A DNA stretch of 14,483 nt from an uncultured Clostridium sp. (GTDB lineage: Bacteria > Bacillota > Clostridia > Lachnospirales > Lachnospiraceae). Under the pieces are notes generated by a model, which was not told where the DNA came from, made no database searches, and worked only from the letters and a program-made list of their open reading frames with translations. The stretch is from the NCBI GenBank assembly GCA_900541315.1, contig UQJF01000085.1, forward strand, positions 1-14,483, read 5' to 3'. Within the stretch, counting starts at the first letter, position 1; each line of letters opens with the position of its first letter. Both the position numbers and the translations under genes were made by a program. Of the stretch, positions 13,228 to 14,483 are shown one piece after another.

Positions 13228-14406
13228 TTAATATGCCATTTTATAGATTTCAATAATATCCGGCTTATCTAATACCTTGATACCAGCAAGTGTTCTTTTG
13301 CCGTAGTTGGTGCATTTTTCTGCCAGTTCTTCAAATGATGCAGGATCTACATTCAGCTCTCTTAAAGAAACCGGCATGTCCAGGCTCTTGAAATAATCTT
13401 CTGTTGCCTGGATACCTGCTAAAGCAGTTTTTTCCGGATGCTCAAAATCCATCTCAATATTCCATACATTCACTGCATACTGGGCAAAACGGCTCACATC
13501 ATCCTTATATACATATCTAGCCCAGGACGCCCATAAAGCAGAAAGCCCTGCGCCGTGGGCAATCTTCTCATCCATACCGGACAATTCATGCTCCATCTGA
13601 TGTACTGCCATAAAAACATCTCTTCCAAGACCGGTCAGATCATTGTGTGAAATGGTTCCGGCCCACATAATGGATGCTCGTGCCTCATAGTCATTTGGAT
13701 TTTCCAGTGCAGCTTTTCCAGCCGGGATCACAGTCTTTAAAACTCCCTCTGCAATGCGGTCAGATAATGGAGTGTTCTCCCCAATACTGAAATATCGCTC
13801 TAAGGTATGCATCATGATATCCACGGCTCCGCAGCCAGTCTGGAATGGGCTTACTGTATAGGTCAGCTCCGGATTGCAGATTGAAAATAATGGTCTGTGT
13901 CCAGGGCTGTTAAATCCTCGTTTTAATCCCAGCTCTGTATTTGTGATAACGCTGGAAGCGCTCATCTCACTGCCGGTTGCAGATAGTGTAAGGATAACGC
14001 CCACCGGAAGAGCAGCCTTTGGGGTTTCCTCTTTCATATAAAACTTCCACACATCTACATCCGGGTTTGCAATGCCGTCTGCAATGCATTTTGCTGAGTC
14101 GATCACACTTCCGCCGCCTACAGCAAGAATAAAATCAACGCCTTCCTTTTTTCCCAGCTCAATGCCTTCTTTTGCCATCGCCAGTGTGGGGTTTGCCTGA
14201 ACGCCGCCTAAAGTCACATAATCAATATTTTCTGCCTTTAAAGCATCTAATACAGTATCAAGAAGCCCGCTCTTTTTCGCACTTGCACCGCCAAAATGAA
14301 CGAAAACCTTCTTAAAGCCATATTCCTTTACCAGTTTTCCCACCTGCTTGTGGGTATCTTTTCCAAAAATCATCCGGGTTGGTGCATAAAATTCAAAATT
14401 CTGCAT
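13228..14406 (-). CDS. Iron-containing alcohol dehydrogenase (butanol dehydrogenase type)
   Basis: This 392-residue group III alcohol dehydrogenase interconverts alcohols and aldehydes with NAD(P)H in the cytoplasm, typical of fermentative metabolism. GGGSVIDSAK (97-106) binds the cofactor phosphate. ATGSEMSASSVITN (143-156) is the family signature. Iron ligands by family pattern are Asp196 and His200 (AVDIMMHTLERYF), His269 in VHQMEHEL and His284 in AHGAG. The length and the Met-Gln-Asn-Phe start match the BdhA/YqhD-like subfamily; substrate and cofactor preference are not decidable here. The ATG follows AAGGAGG at an ideal spacing. It stands alone, with the convergent terminator downstream. 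Its upstream region begins with a 30-base copy of the repeat also at 7527-7556. Confidence 0.95.
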   Translation of the reverse strand: MQNFEFYAPTRMIFGKDTHKQVGKLVKEYGFKKVFVHFGGASAKKSGLLDTVLDALKAENIDYVTLGGVQANPTLAMAKEGIELGKKEGVDFILAVGGGSVIDSAKCIADGIANPDVDVWKFYMKEETPKAALPVGVILTLSATGSEMSASSVITNTELGLKRGFNSPGHRPLFSICNPELTYTVSPFQTGCGAVDIMMHTLERYFSIGENTPLSDRIAEGVLKTVIPAGKAALENPNDYEARASIMWAGTISHNDLTGLGRDVFMAVHQMEHELSGMDEKIAHGAGLSALWASWARYVYKDDVSRFAQYAVNVWNIEMDFEHPEKTALAGIQATEDYFKSLDMPVSLRELNVDPASFEELAEKCTNYGKRTLAGIKVLDKPDIIEIYKMAY

Positions 14407-14430
14407 TTTTTTGTCCTCCTTGCGATCATT

Positions 14431-14460
14431 ATGTACTCTCGGAATCTTTTTGTACTTGAT
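14431..14460. repeat. Second copy (30 bp exact, inverted) of the 7527-7556 repeat
   Basis: These 30 bases are the exact reverse complement of 7527-7556, and similarity continues weakly to about 14470 (TTGCG shared). The sequence beyond differs from the other arm of the first copy and then runs off the window. It sits 24 bases before the alcohol dehydrogenase ATG, so it overlaps that gene's leader or promoter. Confidence 0.9.
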
Positions 14461-14483
14461 TTTGCGAGAAGATTTTTTGTCAG

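Overview
The window looks like a chromosomal segment of a Gram-positive anaerobe of the Clostridia, most likely Lachnospiraceae. The grounds are low-to-moderate GC, GGAGG-type ribosome sites, sigma-A promoters close to consensus, a class III fructose-1,6-bisphosphatase, an iron-dependent alcohol dehydrogenase, SH3-NlpC/P60 secreted hydrolases and a candidate forespore promoter. The family placement is inference; no marker gene fixes a genus.

Layout, left to right; almost everything is on the minus strand. Positions 1-97 hold the 5' part of a tRNA-Pro(TGG) gene and its consensus promoter. Next come a Spx/ArsC-like thioredoxin-fold protein (131-472) and a protein resembling the uracil-DNA-glycosylase superfamily (569-1228). 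Positions 1229-1745 have no convincing gene and read like decayed coding DNA. A housekeeping cluster follows (1746-6857), here given in transcription order. It starts with a rhodanese-like protein, then an array of structured repeats, then YfcE phosphodiesterase, a THUMP-domain RNA methyltransferase, a papain-like lipoprotein protease, RdgB nucleotide pyrophosphatase and a second YfcE-like (YsnB-type) phosphodiesterase. Several of these genes overlap or nearly touch, so most are probably cotranscribed.

The middle (6858-7635) holds a strong terminator, a 60-residue Asn-rich protein behind a candidate forespore promoter, and a gene-poor stretch with hairpins and a palindromic repeat. Two tandem paralogous secreted SH3-NlpC/P60 peptidoglycan hydrolases follow (7636-9367). 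Each has a near-consensus promoter with the same WalR-like direct repeat just downstream. Next are a HAAS/DUF1700 membrane protein translationally coupled to class III fructose-1,6-bisphosphatase (9574-12044), a divergent RNase Z-like metallo-beta-lactamase-fold hydrolase on the plus strand (12272-13075), and an iron-containing alcohol dehydrogenase converging on it across a shared terminator (13228-14406).

Three non-gene signals stand out. (1) At 6251-6525, directly before yfcE, four tandem modular hairpin units keep their base pairing although stem sequences differ. (2) The two NlpC/P60 genes share a putative operator at the same place, which suggests common cell-wall-stress control. (3) A perfect 30-bp inverted repeat at 7527-7556 and 14431-14460 flanks 6.9 kb. 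No CRISPR array, transposase, integrase or defence gene is visible.
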